Positions 1 through 7,459 of a DNA stretch of 8,365 nt are shown here, piece by piece. The notes below the pieces were generated by a model, which worked only from the letters and a program-made list of their open reading frames with translations, ran no database searches and was not told the DNA's origin. The DNA comes from an uncultured Muribaculaceae bacterium (lineage in GTDB: Bacteria; Bacteroidota; Bacteroidia; Bacteroidales; Muribaculaceae): NCBI GenBank assembly GCA_947177435.1, contig CAMWUM010000077.1:1-8365 (forward strand). The letters are read 5' to 3'. The stretch's first letter is position 1. The number at the start of each line of letters is the position of its first letter. Made by a program: the position numbers and the translations under genes.

Positions 1-46
1 ACCTGCTTCCGGATTGTTCGTCGTCCGCGCCCTCGCCGCCCGAATG

Positions 47-1102
47 TCAGTGCCACAACCACAGGCCCGGGGGCCGGGGGGCGGTGAAGAACATTTCTTG
101 GCCGGTTTTGGGATGTCGGAAGCCGAGGGTGCGGGCGTGGAGGGCCTGGCGAGGGCAGAGCTCGAAACAGTTTTGGACGAATTGAGTGTACTTGGCTGTT
201 TTCAGTCCGCGGAGTATCTGGTCGCCGCCATAGCGCGCGTCGCTGAAGAGGGGATGGCCGATGTGGCGCATGTGGGCGCGTATCTGGTGTGTGCGCCCCG
301 TTTCGAGTACGCACTTGACGAGCGACGTGTAGGCGAATGATTCGACGGTAGAGTAGTGGGTTACGGCAGGCTTGCCCGTGTCGCCGCCGGGAGGATATAC
401 GGCCATCTGCAGGCGGTCGCGGATCGAGCGGCCGATGTTGCCCTCGATGCGTCCGTCGGCGGGAGATGGATGCCCCCACACCACGGCAAGATATTCGCGT
501 TGGGTGGTCTTGTTGAAGAATTGGCGGCCGAGGGCGGTTTTTGCGTCGGGAGTTTTGGCCACTACGAGCAGGCCCGAGGTGTCCTTGTCAATGCGGTGCA
601 CAAGGCCGAGGCGAGGGTCAGTGACATCGTAGTCGGGATTGTCCTTGAAGTGCCACGCCAGGGCGTTGACGAGCGTGCCGGAATAGTTGCCGTGGCCGGG
701 ATGCACCACCAGGCCGGCAGGCTTGTTTACCACAAGTACCGTGTCGTCTTCGTATACGATGTCGAGCGGAATGTCCTGGGCAAGGATTTCGAACTCGTAT
801 CGCGGGCGGTCCATCACGATTTGCACCACGTCGAGCGGCTTCACGCGGTAGTTGCTCTTTACGGGGCGACCGTTGACGAGGATACAGCCGGCGTCAGCAG
901 CCTGCTGTATGCGATTACGCGATGATTTGGGAATGCGAGTCACAAGAAACTTGTCGACGCGCAGCAATTCCTGGCCCTTGTCGGCCTCAAAGCGGAAGTG
1001 CTCGTAAAGTTCAACGCCCTCGGCTGTAACAATCGTAGGCTCAACCAAATCGGGATTGAGTTCGGTCTCAATCCTCTGCACATCGGCATCAGGCTCAATC
1101 AT
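47..1102 (-). CDS. rluD: RluD-like 23S rRNA pseudouridine synthase (RluA family)
   Basis: This cytoplasmic enzyme of the RluA family isomerises uridine to pseudouridine in rRNA; RluD itself acts on helix 69 of 23S rRNA. The 351-residue protein has an N-terminal S4 RNA-binding domain (about residues 46-98, with LLRVDKFL and ILVNGRPVK). The catalytic domain carries HRIDKDTSG at 169-177, with the expected catalytic Asp at 172, and the late signature TGRTHQIRAHM at 268-278. I chose the ATG at 1102 rather than the ATG at 1189, because the extra 29 residues lie inside the PASTA gene and look non-native (Pro/Thr/Asn-rich). With this start the gene overlaps the upstream PASTA stop codon by 8 bases, which suggests translational coupling. 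The C-terminus is odd: it ends in PPGLWLWH just after the usual FFTAP segment, about 15 residues before most relatives end, within a G/C homopolymer-rich stretch. The family is certain; RluD rather than another RluA paralogue is probable. Confidence 0.9.
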   Translation of the reverse strand: MIEPDADVQRIETELNPDLVEPTIVTAEGVELYEHFRFEADKGQELLRVDKFLVTRIPKSSRNRIQQAADAGCILVNGRPVKSNYRVKPLDVVQIVMDRPRYEFEILAQDIPLDIVYEDDTVLVVNKPAGLVVHPGHGNYSGTLVNALAWHFKDNPDYDVTDPRLGLVHRIDKDTSGLLVVAKTPDAKTALGRQFFNKTTQREYLAVVWGHPSPADGRIEGNIGRSIRDRLQMAVYPPGGDTGKPAVTHYSTVESFAYTSLVKCVLETGRTHQIRAHMRHIGHPLFSDARYGGDQILRGLKTAKYTQFVQNCFELCPRQALHARTLGFRHPKTGQEMFFTAPRPPGLWLWH

Positions 1103-1748
1103 AGTACGACGGTTCGGAGGGTTCGGTGACATCATCAATAGTGATGTCAGGCATGTCAATGTCGGTTGAGTCGGATTCTTCCACGGCATAGCCGCTGCCC
1201 ACCTCGAGAGTAATGGTGGCGGTTATTGGCAGTTGCTCGCCCACAGAGATTTCACGGCCGTTGCATTTGGCTGAGAGCACCAGGTCGGCGTGGGGAGACT
1301 GGATGGTGGAGATGCGTATGTTCTTAATGCCGAGTTTTTCGATGTAAGAAATCGCCTGCCTCTTCGAAACGCCTGTAATCGGGGTGGAGATTACCACGCG
1401 CTTGGTGTCGAACGCCGTGATGGTGAGGTACACCTCGCGGCCGGGCTTGACCACTGCGTTGGCGCGGGGCCAAGTCTCGATGACGGTGCCGGGCTTTACG
1501 GCCTCGTCGTATACAGAGTCGGAAACCTCAACCTTGAAGCCGTCCTTTTCAAGCGTTTGCACGGCATCGGCGCAATACATGCCCTTGACATCGGGCACAG
1601 AGATTTGGGAGCCGTGGTTGGTCCAGACGTCGAGAAATCCAATCAACAGCATGATGACCAGCGGAGTGGCCACGAATATGATCAATATGAGATTGCAGAT
1701 GATAGGATGCTTTTTCCAAAACTGCACGAAAGCGTTGCTCTTTGCCAT
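1095..1748 (-). CDS. Membrane-anchored PASTA domain protein
   Basis: This 217-residue protein has a short basic cytoplasmic N-terminus (KKHP at 12-15) and one transmembrane segment (about 17-39). Two PASTA repeats follow: residues about 49-112 (VPDVKGM at the start, PGTVIETWP in the middle, KPGREVYLTIT at the end) and about 116-184. An acidic 30-residue tail (189-217, rich in Asp/Glu/Ser) closes it. The topology predicts that the PASTA repeats lie in the periplasm. PASTA domains occur in PknB-type kinases and some penicillin-binding proteins, where several bind peptidoglycan fragments; there is no kinase or transpeptidase domain here. The gene starts 21 bases after lon and overlaps the rluD-like gene by 8 bases, so it is probably cotranscribed with both. 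The domain call is strong. A cell-wall-related role is inferred from the family and is unproven. Confidence 0.88.
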   Translation of the reverse strand: MAKSNAFVQFWKKHPIICNLILIIFVATPLVIMLLIGFLDVWTNHGSQISVPDVKGMYCADAVQTLEKDGFKVEVSDSVYDEAVKPGTVIETWPRANAVVKPGREVYLTITAFDTKRVVISTPITGVSKRQAISYIEKLGIKNIRISTIQSPHADLVLSAKCNGREISVGEQLPITATITLEVGSGYAVEESDSTDIDMPDITIDDVTEPSEPSYYD

Positions 1749-1769
1749 GTCGAAAAGTCGTTCGTTATG

Positions 1770-4199
1770 TTAGAGTGGAATGGCGTCGGCTGCGGGCTCG
1801 TCGGTGATGGCGATGGCCATAACGTCGGATGCTGTGCGCACGTAGTCAAACGTCAGTCCGTCGATATACTTGGGATCGATATCCTCGATGTCGCGGCGGT
1901 TGTCTTCGCATAGGATTATGCGGGAGATGCCCGCGCGCTTTGCCGCAAGGATCTTCTCCTTGATGCCGCCCACCGGGAGCACCTTGCCGCGCAGGGTGAT
2001 TTCGCCGGTCATGGCGATGCCTTTGCGCACGCGCCGCTGAGTGAACGCCGAGACGATAGCCGTGGCGATGGTGATACCCGCCGACGGGCCGTCCTTGGGT
2101 ATGGCACCCTCGGGGAAGTGGATGTGGAGATTGTACTTGGTGAAGAGTTCTTGGTCAATGCCAAGCTGTTCGGCGTGGGCCTTAACCCACTGGAATGCGA
2201 GCGAAGCCGACTCCTTCATCACCAGGCCGAGATTGCCGGTGACTGACATTTCGCCTTTGCCCTTGGAGAGCGAAGCCTCGGCGAGGATTATCTCACCGCC
2301 CACTTCGGTCCATGCCAATCCGCAGGCCACTCCGGCAAAGTCGTTGCCTTCGTACTTGTCTTTGATGTACGGAGCCAGGCCGAGCAAGTCCTTGAGGTGT
2401 TCTGGTTCGACGGTTGACGGGAACTCTCCGCCACTGAGTTTGGCCAGCAGGTATTTGCGGGCAATGGTCGAGAGGGCTTTTTCGAGTTGGCGCACGCCGC
2501 TCTCGCTGGTGTACGTGTCGATGACGGCACGCAGTGCGGCGTCAGAGATCTCAAACTCGCCGGGCTGGATGGCCAATGTCTCAAACGTGCGGCGCAGTAG
2601 GTGCTTGCGTGCAATCTCCATCTTTTCCTCGGCCAAGTATCCGCTGAGGTTTATGACCTCCATGCGGTCGAGCAGGGGCTTTGCGATGGTAGAAGAGGTG
2701 TTGGCCGTGGCGATGAACAGCACCCGCGAGAGGTCGAAGTCAACGTCAATGAAATTGTCGTGGAACTTGCAGTTTTGCTCGGGGTCGAGCACTTCGAGCA
2801 GCGCGGCCGAGGGATCGCCCTTGTAGTCTGCGCCGATTTTGTCGATTTCGTCAAGTACGAGCACGGGGTTGGTGACACCGGCGCGGCTCACGGCATCGAT
2901 GATGCGGCCAGGCATGGCGGCCACGTAGGTGCGACGGTGGCCGCGTATCTCAGCTTCGTCGTGCATGCCGCCAAGCGACACGCGCTGGTACTCGCGGCCG
3001 AGCGCTGCGGCAATCGACTTGCCCAGCGATGTCTTGCCCACGCCGGGAGGGCCCACAAGGCAAAGAATGGGAGCCTTGCCTTCGGGATTATGCACGATTA
3101 CCGCCATCTGTTCAAGTACGCGCTCTTTGACCTTTTCAAGTCCGCAATGGTCCTTTTCAAGTTCCAGTCGAGCGCGAGAGAAGTCGCGGTCTATGGCTGA
3201 CTCTTTTCCCCATGGCAATGCGAGTAGAGTCTCAATATAGTTAAGTGTGACGAAATAGTCGGGATTGTTGGGATTGGTGTGTCTTAATTTGTTGAGTTCG
3301 CGCTCAAAAGCCTGGCGCGCCTGAGGCGAGAGCGCAATGTCCTTAGCTTGCTGTTCAAAGCGGCCCGCGTCGTCGCTGTCGCCGTAGAGTTGCTCGTGGA
3401 TAACGTCCATCTGGCGCTGCAGAAACATGCGCTTCTGGTCATCGTCAAGTTCAGTGCGAGCCTGGTTGAGAATGCCCATGCTGAGATCCATCTCCTGCTC
3501 CTTGACAGTGAGAACACTGAGAAAACGCATGGCTCTGGTCTTGACATTGCGGTCCTTGAGCATGGCAATCTTGTCGGCGTCGTCCATGGGCAGATTGGTG
3601 ATCATCGTGTTGACGAATGTCTCGGGTTCGTCCTGGTCGAGCATGGCCGGCATCATGCGGGCCATGTGCTCCACGCCGTAGGCCGGCAGGATTTTTTTGA
3701 GCAATGTGGCTATGTTTTCGATGATGGCCTCCATATCCTTGTCGTCCTTTTCGGGAGCGATGTCGGCAAGCATTTCGGCGCGTGCCACGATTGAGCCAGC
3801 GTGGTGGCCGCTCTTAGATCCAGCGCCCAGCAGTTTGATTGGGTCGCGTCCGTGCACAATGGCGGTCTTTTCGCCGTCGGGGAGTTCGAGTATCTTGATC
3901 ACGTTTGCCACGACGCCGTATTTGTGCAGCCCTTTTGATATGTTGGGCTTGTCGTCGTCGGCGTTGCGCTGGCACACGATGGCAATCGGGCGCTTGTTAT
4001 CGTAAGCCTCGTTGGCTGCGTCGATTGACAGCTGGCGCTTGAGGGCGATTGATATGGTGACACCGGGGAAGAGCACAAGGTTGCGAGTGGGCAGCACAAC
4101 AAGGCTGTCCAGATCGGGCTCTCCGCCGAATGGATTCTCTACGCTGATTTGCTCCACAGCGATGCCAATAGTAGTATTATTCTCTTTATCTTCGTTCAT
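1770..4199 (-). CDS. lon: ATP-dependent protease La (LonA)
   Basis: Lon is a cytoplasmic hexameric AAA+ serine protease that unfolds and degrades damaged and regulatory proteins. The 809 residues have the full LonA layout, slightly longer than the 784 residues of E. coli Lon. The N-terminal substrate-recognition domain (about 31-235) opens with [14 protein letters not shown], and a helical linker runs to about 345. The ATPase domain has Walker A GPPGVGKT at 383-390, Walker B VLVLDEID at 446-453 and a sensor-1 Asn near 500; GVRQLEK at 568-574 fits the sensor-2 region. The protease domain has PKDGPSAGI with the catalytic Ser at 706, and GGIKEKI with the catalytic Lys at 749. That 43-residue separation matches Ser679/Lys722 of E. 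coli Lon. All catalytic residues are present, so the enzyme should be active. It is the first gene of its unit, with a promoter box 23 bases before the ATG. Confidence 0.98.
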   Translation of the reverse strand: MNEDKENNTTIGIAVEQISVENPFGGEPDLDSLVVLPTRNLVLFPGVTISIALKRQLSIDAANEAYDNKRPIAIVCQRNADDDKPNISKGLHKYGVVANVIKILELPDGEKTAIVHGRDPIKLLGAGSKSGHHAGSIVARAEMLADIAPEKDDKDMEAIIENIATLLKKILPAYGVEHMARMMPAMLDQDEPETFVNTMITNLPMDDADKIAMLKDRNVKTRAMRFLSVLTVKEQEMDLSMGILNQARTELDDDQKRMFLQRQMDVIHEQLYGDSDDAGRFEQQAKDIALSPQARQAFERELNKLRHTNPNNPDYFVTLNYIETLLALPWGKESAIDRDFSRARLELEKDHCGLEKVKERVLEQMAVIVHNPEGKAPILCLVGPPGVGKTSLGKSIAAALGREYQRVSLGGMHDEAEIRGHRRTYVAAMPGRIIDAVSRAGVTNPVLVLDEIDKIGADYKGDPSAALLEVLDPEQNCKFHDNFIDVDFDLSRVLFIATANTSSTIAKPLLDRMEVINLSGYLAEEKMEIARKHLLRRTFETLAIQPGEFEISDAALRAVIDTYTSESGVRQLEKALSTIARKYLLAKLSGGEFPSTVEPEHLKDLLGLAPYIKDKYEGNDFAGVACGLAWTEVGGEIILAEASLSKGKGEMSVTGNLGLVMKESASLAFQWVKAHAEQLGIDQELFTKYNLHIHFPEGAIPKDGPSAGITIATAIVSAFTQRRVRKGIAMTGEITLRGKVLPVGGIKEKILAAKRAGISRIILCEDNRRDIEDIDPKYIDGLTFDYVRTASDVMAIAITDEPAADAIPL

Positions 4200-4222
4200 T
4201 TTCCCTATTCAGATTCAAACTG

Positions 4223-4230
4223 CAAAGTTA
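4223..4230 (-). promoter_or_regulatory. Bacteroidota-type -7 promoter box of lon
   Basis: On the minus strand this reads TAACTTTG, an exact match to the Bacteroidota housekeeping sigma -7 consensus TAnnTTTG. It lies 23 bases before the lon ATG, so the leader would be short, roughly 15-20 bases. The -33 element is weak: only a TTATT-like sequence sits at the expected spacing, with no clear TTTG. The position just after the upstream terminator supports a real promoter for the lon unit. No transcription start data are available here. Confidence 0.65.
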
Positions 4231-4286
4231 GCAATTGTTTTTCAATAATAAGCCATTATCCACTTGATTTTTGTCATCAAGCGCCC

Positions 4287-4328
4287 TTAAAACAACGAAA
4301 GCGGGAGGCAAGTGATTGCCTCCCGCTT
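4287..4328 (-). terminator. Rho-independent terminator of the secreted-protein unit
   Basis: A perfect 13-bp stem pairs 4299-4311 with 4316-4328 around a 4-base loop (4312-4315). On the minus strand it starts 24 bases after the stop codon of the 782-residue secreted protein and is followed by a T-rich run (TTTCGTTGTTTTAA). This is a textbook intrinsic terminator for minus-strand transcription. It separates that unit from the lon promoter. The plus-strand side has no T-tract, so it is probably not bidirectional. Confidence 0.9.
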
Positions 4329-4352
4329 GTGGGTATTGAATAATCGATGGGG

Positions 4353-6701
4353 TTACTTCACGATTGCCTTTTGGGCGTTACCGTTGGCGCGCTTGATCAT
4401 GTAGACGCCGGCGGGGAGGTTGGCGGCATTGACTTTTTGGCCGTTGAGGTTGTAGACGGCTTCGATGGCATCGCTTTCGGCAGAGATTTCGCCGATGCCC
4501 GATATGCCGGTGCCGGCAGCCTGGTTGAGGGTGAAGGTCTTGCTTACGCCTGGGGCCGAGATAGTGACTTCGCCCTGGCGTGCGGCTTCGCTGTACTCAG
4601 CGTTGGCGGTGAGGGTAGTGGCGCCGTAGCGGCCTTCGAGGGTAACCTGTGCCCAGTCGGGAGCGCTGACAGTGTAGTCCTCTGCTGCGTAGTAGCTGTT
4701 GAGGCCAACAGTGGTGCCGTTGTCGCTAATCTCAATCTCTTCGGTCTCGCACTGCAGCCAGGGCAGGTATGCCTCGAGGTTGATGGCGAAAGAGGTGTAC
4801 ATCGGTTCGCCCTCGGCATCGGTCATGGGCGAGTAAGAGGTGCGTGTTTCGCCTTGGAAGGTGATGTCCTTAGCAATCCAGCCCAGAGCCAGGGGTGCGT
4901 CGGAGGGATAGAGCGACTGAAGCGGGCAGAAGTAGGCAACCTCATCGCTGTTGAAGCCCGAGATCATGACAACGTATGCGGGGTAGGTGTCGTCGAGCAC
5001 GGCTGCGTTGGCAAATTCAAAGGTCAGGCATGACAGGTCGGGCGACTGGTCGCCTTCGTCAAGCACAGTGATATCCTTGCCCAGCAGGGTTGCGGATGCT
5101 ACAGGGGCATCGAGCATAGGCTGGAAGCTGTCGTCGACGGGATAAATGTTGCAGGTAAATTCAACATTCTCGCCGATGCCGCTGGTATAGGCAAAGAGGT
5201 CGGTGGCGGTCACAACGGTGGGAGAACCGGCCGAGTAGATGAAGTTGAGGATTGAAGTGAGTTTCACGCCCTCGCCTTCCTCTTCTTCGCCTTGGAAGGT
5301 GTAGTCAGTCCAGAACTTGTCAACATTGGCATCGTGGCCGAATATCGGGATGATGGGCATGCCGAAATCCTCGCGGTAGGTGTATGTGCCCAGTCCCTCA
5401 GTAACGCGGTTGAAAGGCACGAGGCCCATGTTGAGCATCACCTTGTCGCCGGTGGAGGTGTTGGCCAGGAAGTCAGCCTTGCCGCCCATCTGCATGTAGT
5501 TGGCGGGGTTCTGGTAAGTGGCAGACGAAGCGCCGGGAGCCGAGATGGTGAGTTTGGGCAGGTAGTAGAGGTTGTTGCGGGTAGTGAACTCGCTGGTATA
5601 GTCGGTGCCGTATGAGGCAATCAGCATATCGTCATCCTCAACGGTGATCCAGTTGTCAGTGTTCTCGGGGTCGTTGTATTCCCAAGTATAAGTTGCTCCG
5701 TCGACGTAGTCGTAGCTTGTCCATATAAGGTCGGTGAATACGGGCAGAGTGGCCACGCCCATGTTGACGCTGTTGAGGTCGCGGGTAAAGCCCCAGTACT
5801 GGGTGGAGTAGGGCATAACGTAAACCGGAGGCTCGAGGGCGGGGCAGCCGATGCGGATGTTGTCAATGAAGTAAGATTGGCCGTCGTCACCTACATATTG
5901 GAATGCAACCTGGATTTCCTTGCCTGCATATGCCGAAAGGTCGACAGAGAAAGGCATGAGTGATGCATCAGAATTGTACATAAGCATTTCCATGCCGGTC
6001 ATGTCCTTGAACTTATCGGCCATGTCGAGGGCTGTAGACCACTCGCCACCAACCTCGCGCACGTTGACCTTGACGTTGAATACTACTTCGGGAGTGCCGA
6101 TGAACTCATAGTCGTCAAAGTTGAAATGCTGTTGGTCGAGATTGTAGAACCACAGAGGCTCAATATTCATATCAAAGGTAAGAACGTTGCCGGCAGTGGG
6201 AGTTACCGCGGGCGAAATCAGCCATTCGTTCTGATTGTTTCCGTAGATAATTCCGAAATAATACTGGCCATCAGTGGGAGCGGGGTAGAAACCGCCAGCT
6301 GCCGAGGGATGCCACTTCTGATATGCCTCGAGCGCCTTGTCGCCGTAAGATTCCACAGTCCAGCCTTCGGGCACCCAGGTCTCGGTGGCGCCGTCCCAGC
6401 CTTCGAAGCTCTCAAACAGTACGTCGGAGTCATCCAGCGCATCGACTTTGCGGACGGGAGCCTTTGAAGAGGTAAGGGGATTGATAGCGCCGGGTATGGG
6501 CTTAACACCAGAGAAGCGTTTCATCACGGCACCCTTTTCGGTGACTACGTCAGCCACGCGTGAGTTGGCGCGCTTTACGATATTGGCGGTGCGGCCTGTC
6601 TCGACACGCTGGGTTACGCCTGCCGGGCTGACGTTGACGGTCTGGCCCATAGCCGTTACGGCAACAGACAGCCCTGCGGTTAAGAGTAAAAGTTTATTCA
6701 T
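4353..6701 (-). CDS. Secreted multidomain protein with T9SS-like C-terminal sorting domain
   Basis: This 782-residue exported protein has no recognised catalytic function. Residues 1-19 are a Sec signal peptide (MNKLLLLTAG start, likely cut at AMG/QT). Residues about 93-286 resemble the choice-of-anchor-J/cleaved-adhesin beta-sandwich: FESFEG at 96-101, NEWLISPAV at 158-166 and a closing FIDNIRIG at 278-285. The middle (about 290-650) is rich in Tyr, Asp and Thr and I cannot assign it. Residues about 652-727 resemble a BACON domain (APDWAQVTL, RQGEVTIS, then FTLNQA). The end (about 748-782) is a sorting-domain-like module with VYNLNGQKV, LPAGVYMIK and a terminal KAIVK, which predicts T9SS export and attachment to the outer surface. 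The gene starts only 8 bases after the nucleotidyltransferase and ends before a strong terminator. An adhesin or glycan-binding role is plausible but inferred. I found no clear promoter directly in front of it. Confidence 0.88.
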   Translation of the reverse strand: MNKLLLLTAGLSVAVTAMGQTVNVSPAGVTQRVETGRTANIVKRANSRVADVVTEKGAVMKRFSGVKPIPGAINPLTSSKAPVRKVDALDDSDVLFESFEGWDGATETWVPEGWTVESYGDKALEAYQKWHPSAAGGFYPAPTDGQYYFGIIYGNNQNEWLISPAVTPTAGNVLTFDMNIEPLWFYNLDQQHFNFDDYEFIGTPEVVFNVKVNVREVGGEWSTALDMADKFKDMTGMEMLMYNSDASLMPFSVDLSAYAGKEIQVAFQYVGDDGQSYFIDNIRIGCPALEPPVYVMPYSTQYWGFTRDLNSVNMGVATLPVFTDLIWTSYDYVDGATYTWEYNDPENTDNWITVEDDDMLIASYGTDYTSEFTTRNNLYYLPKLTISAPGASSATYQNPANYMQMGGKADFLANTSTGDKVMLNMGLVPFNRVTEGLGTYTYREDFGMPIIPIFGHDANVDKFWTDYTFQGEEEEGEGVKLTSILNFIYSAGSPTVVTATDLFAYTSGIGENVEFTCNIYPVDDSFQPMLDAPVASATLLGKDITVLDEGDQSPDLSCLTFEFANAAVLDDTYPAYVVMISGFNSDEVAYFCPLQSLYPSDAPLALGWIAKDITFQGETRTSYSPMTDAEGEPMYTSFAINLEAYLPWLQCETEEIEISDNGTTVGLNSYYAAEDYTVSAPDWAQVTLEGRYGATTLTANAEYSEAARQGEVTISAPGVSKTFTLNQAAGTGISGIGEISAESDAIEAVYNLNGQKVNAANLPAGVYMIKRANGNAQKAIVK

Positions 6702-6709
6702 ATATTCAA

Positions 6710-7459
6710 CTAATTAGTTTGCTTTGATTTGAGGGCCAGCTCAGCTGCGGAGAGGGATTCGGGCTTGCCAATGTCGTGCCACATATACGGTGTCGAGGGT
6801 GTAAAGCCTTTGATTTTCAGACGTTGGCAAGCGTCGATGTAGTACGGCATAATCGGGAAAGCCGGCTCTTTATCCTTAGCATAGTTGGCCAGGTCGGACA
6901 GCAGTTCGGGCCCTGCAATGTGCACTCCACCAAAGGCTTTGCGGGTGAGGTTGGTAGTGATAAGCGAGGATGGCAGTATCTCTCCGGTCTTATCATTAGT
7001 CCAACCACACATCCGATTGTCATTATCGAAAAGGAGGTAACGGCTGGTTTGCCTCTCGCTGACGAGCAATGAAGCGGCGGCACCGGAGCGTGCATGCTCT
7101 TCTTTGATTTCGGCGATGTCGAAGTCTGTCAGGATGTCGGCATTGTGGATGAGAATGGGTTCGTCTGTGCCAAGCATAGTGGCTGCAGCGAGCAAGCCTC
7201 CGCCAGTATCGAGCAGAAGGTGGCGCTCGTCACTGACCAGTATGTTGATTGGGAAGTGGCGGTTGGCCAGGAAGTCGATTATCTGATCAGGGAAATGGTG
7301 TACGTTGACGGCTAGCTCGGTGATGCCTGAGTCTATCAACTTGTTGATTACCCTCTCGAGCATAGGCACTCCGCCAACCTCGACGAGCGCTTTTGGCTTG
7401 TTGTCGGTAAGGGGCCTCAGCCTGGTGCCGAGGCCTGCGGCGAAGACAAGGGCTTTCAT
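6710..7459 (-). CDS. MurU-like sugar-1-phosphate nucleotidyltransferase
   Basis: This cytoplasmic enzyme should transfer a nucleotidyl group from NTP to a sugar-1-phosphate. MurU, the closest type I recognise, converts MurNAc-1-phosphate and UTP into UDP-MurNAc. The 249-residue single-domain fold shows the nucleotide-binding signature GLGTRLRPLT...KPKAL at 9-25. LDTGGGL at 83-89 parallels the LETGGGI segment of Pseudomonas MurU. NADILTDFD at 106-114 carries a likely metal-binding Asp108, and HDIGKPES at 228-235 a second Asp at 229. There is no C-terminal acetyltransferase beta-helix, so it is not a GlmU-type bifunctional enzyme. The start ATG overlaps the stop of the upstream kinase-RapZ gene as ATGA, so the two are probably translated together. 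The upstream AmgK-like kinase would supply exactly MurU's substrate, which supports the call. A heptose- or mannose-1-phosphate substrate cannot be excluded from sequence alone. Confidence 0.85.
   Translation of the reverse strand: MKALVFAAGLGTRLRPLTDNKPKALVEVGGVPMLERVINKLIDSGITELAVNVHHFPDQIIDFLANRHFPINILVSDERHLLLDTGGGLLAAATMLGTDEPILIHNADILTDFDIAEIKEEHARSGAAASLLVSERQTSRYLLFDNDNRMCGWTNDKTGEILPSSLITTNLTRKAFGGVHIAGPELLSDLANYAKDKEPAFPIMPYYIDACQRLKIKGFTPSTPYMWHDIGKPESLSAAELALKSKQTN

Noticed and set aside
14..925. Plus-strand open frames (14-340 and 356-925)
   Set aside because: They lie antisense to the well-supported RluD-like gene, resemble no family I know, and are expected in GC-rich coding sequence.
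1103..1189. N-terminal extension of the RluD-like protein from the ATG at 1189
   Set aside because: It lies within the PASTA gene coding sequence, has an unnatural Pro/Thr/Asn-rich composition, and the family begins near the ATG at 1102.
2041..3240. Long plus-strand frames within lon
   Set aside because: They are antisense to conserved Lon ATPase and protease motifs, with biased Ser/Arg-rich translations typical of shadow frames.
4347..5033. 228-codon plus-strand frame opposite the secreted protein
   Set aside because: It covers the C-terminal sorting region, which is clearly coding on the minus strand; the Gly/Val-rich translation resembles no protein family.
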